From contig SCUF01000022.1 of the NCBI GenBank assembly GCA_004298325.1, positions 1-43,237 of the forward strand: a stretch of 43,237 bases of DNA, in the 5' to 3' direction. Below, in pieces: positions 41,791 through 43,237 of the stretch (positions are counted from its first letter, which is position 1; the number at the start of each line of letters is the position of its first letter). The DNA comes from Betaproteobacteria bacterium. GTDB lineage: Bacteria > Pseudomonadota > Gammaproteobacteria > Burkholderiales > SG8-39. The position numbers and the translations under genes were made by a program. The notes below the pieces were generated by a model that was not told where the DNA came from, did not search any database, and was given only the letters and a program-made list of their open reading frames with translations.

Positions 41791-42774
41791 ATGGCTGCGC
41801 CGCAGCAGATCCTGATGCCCAAGCTCGGGCTCACCATGACCGAGGGCACGGTCACGGAGTGGCCGCTCGCCGAGGGCGCGCAGTTCGCGCGCGGCGACAT
41901 CTGGCTGGTGGTGGAGAACGACAAGGTGGCCAACGAGATCGAGGCGCCCGGCGACGGCCGGCTGCTGAAGATTCTCGTGCCCCAGGGCGAGACGGTGCCC
42001 GTGGGAACCGTGCTCGCCGAGTGGCAGCCGCAGGCCGGCGCGCAGGAACCCGCACCGGCGGCGGCAGCGGCACCCCTCGCGGTGCCGGAGCGCCGCTGGC
42101 GCAAGGCAAGCCCGGTCGAGCTCGCGGCGGCGCGCAAGCTCACCGAATCCAAGCAGACGATCCCGCACTTCTATCTCGCCACCGAGATCGGGCTGGGCCG
42201 CCTGGAGGAACTTCGCGCGCAGCGCAACGCGCGCGGCACGGGCATCCGGATCACGCTCACGCACCTGATCGTCGCGGCCGTGGCCGGCGCCATGGCGCGC
42301 CATCCGGCGGTGAACCGCATCTGGCAGGACGACGGTTTCGCGGAGCTGGAGGGGGTGGACGTCGGCGTGGCCGTGCATACCGCGCAGGGACTGCTCGCCC
42401 CGGTGCTGCGCGGCGCGGATCGCCTGAGCCTGGACGATCTCGCGCGGGAGATGGGCGCGCTCATCGCGCGGGCGCGCGGGACGGCGCTCACGCCCGGCGA
42501 TGTCGGCGGCGGCGCACTGACGGTGTCGAACGCGGGCATGCACGACGTGACCTGGATGTCTTCGATCATCAACCCCGGCCAGAGCGCGATTCTCGGGGTC
42601 GGCGCCGAGCGCGCGGTGTTCCGGCCGGATGCCGGCGGCGCGCCGCGCCTGGCGCGCGAGGTCGGCGTGGTGCTGTCGTGCGACCACCGCGTGCTCGATG
42701 GCGTGAGCGCGCTCGCGTTCCTGAACGACGTGCGCTCGGCGCTCGAGGCGCCGCAAGCGCTCTTTGACCGCTAG
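41791..42774 (+). CDS. Short dihydrolipoamide acyltransferase (E2) without peripheral subunit-binding domain
   Basis: The 327-residue protein has an N-terminal lipoyl domain (about 1-80, with lipoyl-lysine K45 in VENDKVAN) and an Ala/Pro linker of only about 20 residues (82-101). The catalytic domain follows (KLTESKQTIPHFYL to DHRVLDG, with H299 and D303). The roughly 35-residue E1/E3-binding domain normally between lipoyl and catalytic domains is missing. Catalytic residues are intact. No E3 gene is seen in the window. It should transfer an acyl group from the lipoyl arm to CoA, with assembly of the complex by a non-standard contact. Confidence 0.88.
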   Translation: MAAPQQILMPKLGLTMTEGTVTEWPLAEGAQFARGDIWLVVENDKVANEIEAPGDGRLLKILVPQGETVPVGTVLAEWQPQAGAQEPAPAAAAAPLAVPERRWRKASPVELAAARKLTESKQTIPHFYLATEIGLGRLEELRAQRNARGTGIRITLTHLIVAAVAGAMARHPAVNRIWQDDGFAELEGVDVGVAVHTAQGLLAPVLRGADRLSLDDLAREMGALIARARGTALTPGDVGGGALTVSNAGMHDVTWMSSIINPGQSAILGVGAERAVFRPDAGGAPRLAREVGVVLSCDHRVLDGVSALAFLNDVRSALEAPQALFDR

Positions 42775-42790
42775 CGCGCGGAGGCCGGCC

Positions 42791-43237
42791 ATGGATTTCC
42801 GATTGAGCGAAGACCAGAGGATGATCGCCGCGACGGCGCGCCAGGTGGGCGAGCGCTTCGGCGGCGATTACTGGCGCCGGCAAGACGAGGCGAAGGCCTT
42901 TCCGCGGGAATTCTGGCAAGCCGTGTGCGAGGCCGGGCTGTGCGGCGTCGCGCTGCCCGAAGCCGCAGGGGGTTCCGGCCTGGGCATGCTGGAGATGGCG
43001 CTGATCGTGGAGAACCTGTCCGCGGCGGCGGGCGGCTCCACCATCGGGCAGCTGTTCATGATCAACCCGATCTTCGGCGGCGTTTCGATCTCGCGTTTCG
43101 GCACGCCGGCGATGAAGGCCGAGCTGCTGCCGAAGATCATCTCGGGCGAGATCAACTGCTGCATGGCGCTCACCGAGCCCGACGCGGGCTCCAACACGCT
43201 CGAGATGCGCAGCTTCGCGCGCGCCGACGGCGAGGGC
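42791..43237 (+). CDS. Acyl-CoA dehydrogenase, 3' partial
   Basis: The gene begins at ATG 42791, 16 bases after the E2 stop, and runs off the end of the window. The visible 149 residues cover the N-terminal helical domain (MDFRLSEDQRMIAATARQV, LCGVALPEAAGGSGLGMLEM) and reach the FAD-loop MALTEPDAGSNT. Catalytic residues lie beyond the window. It probably belongs to the same operon and would oxidise the acyl-CoA product of the dehydrogenase complex or of the hydratase pathway. Confidence 0.88.
   Translation, partial: MDFRLSEDQRMIAATARQVGERFGGDYWRRQDEAKAFPREFWQAVCEAGLCGVALPEAAGGSGLGMLEMALIVENLSAAAGGSTIGQLFMINPIFGGVSISRFGTPAMKAELLPKIISGEINCCMALTEPDAGSNTLEMRSFARADGEG

Overview
The window is GC-rich, densely packed DNA. 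It has no rRNA, tRNA, CRISPR array or intact transposase that I can see. Gene content and protein style point to a Proteobacterium, most likely a Betaproteobacterium of the Burkholderiales type: TRAP/TAXI uptake, many acyl-CoA enzymes, recC-recB-recD order, BrnTA, and LysR next to MmgE/PrpD. That assignment is inference from style, not from a marker gene.

Region 1 (1-13.9 kb) is acyl-CoA catabolism. It opens with the end of a CoA-ligase-type protein and a convergent metallo-beta-lactamase-fold hydrolase. A sigma70-like promoter (2307-2335) then precedes a seven-gene operon (2415-11089): ADP-forming acyl-CoA synthetase, thiolase-like protein, DUF35 Zn-ribbon/OB protein, fused TRAP permease, TAXI binding protein, acyl-CoA dehydrogenase and a methylglutaconyl-CoA-hydratase-like crotonase. 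A GntR/UTRA regulator with a second acyl-CoA dehydrogenase (minus strand) is divergent from another enoyl-CoA hydratase, across a perfect dyad (13077-13097). Together these look like a take-up, activate, oxidise, hydrate and cleave pathway for an unidentified carboxylic acid. The thiolase-like protein lacks the classical catalytic residues, so the cleavage step may be a retro-aldol reaction.

Region 2 (13.9-21 kb) is mixed housekeeping and accessory DNA: a methyltransferase, a TauE/SafE exporter, a small exported protein, an ABC-2 exporter pair, an ABM-domain protein, a WYL regulator, a thermonuclease-like protein, a Phd/PIN toxin-antitoxin pair, two tiny membrane-peptide ORFs and a repeated 22-bp hairpin.

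Region 3 (21-24 kb) is a DUF2130 protein followed by a small decay island: a truncated NERD-domain gene, a BrnT/BrnA pair, and an AbrB-type antitoxin followed by the eroded remains of its PIN toxin. Region 4 (24-35.6 kb) is recC-recB-recD with a glutathione-transferase-like gene upstream, then an MBL-like protein and a dGTPase on the plus strand.

Region 5 (35.6 kb to the end) has a membrane protein whose conserved N-terminus lacks a normal start codon. It is followed by a LysR regulator and an operon: MmgE/PrpD, E1-alpha, E1-beta, enoyl-CoA hydratase, a short E2 without a recognisable subunit-binding domain, and a partial acyl-CoA dehydrogenase. A shared dyad (half-site GCATAGGAA) lies upstream of both lysR and the operon. 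It suggests that this LysR controls itself and the pathway.
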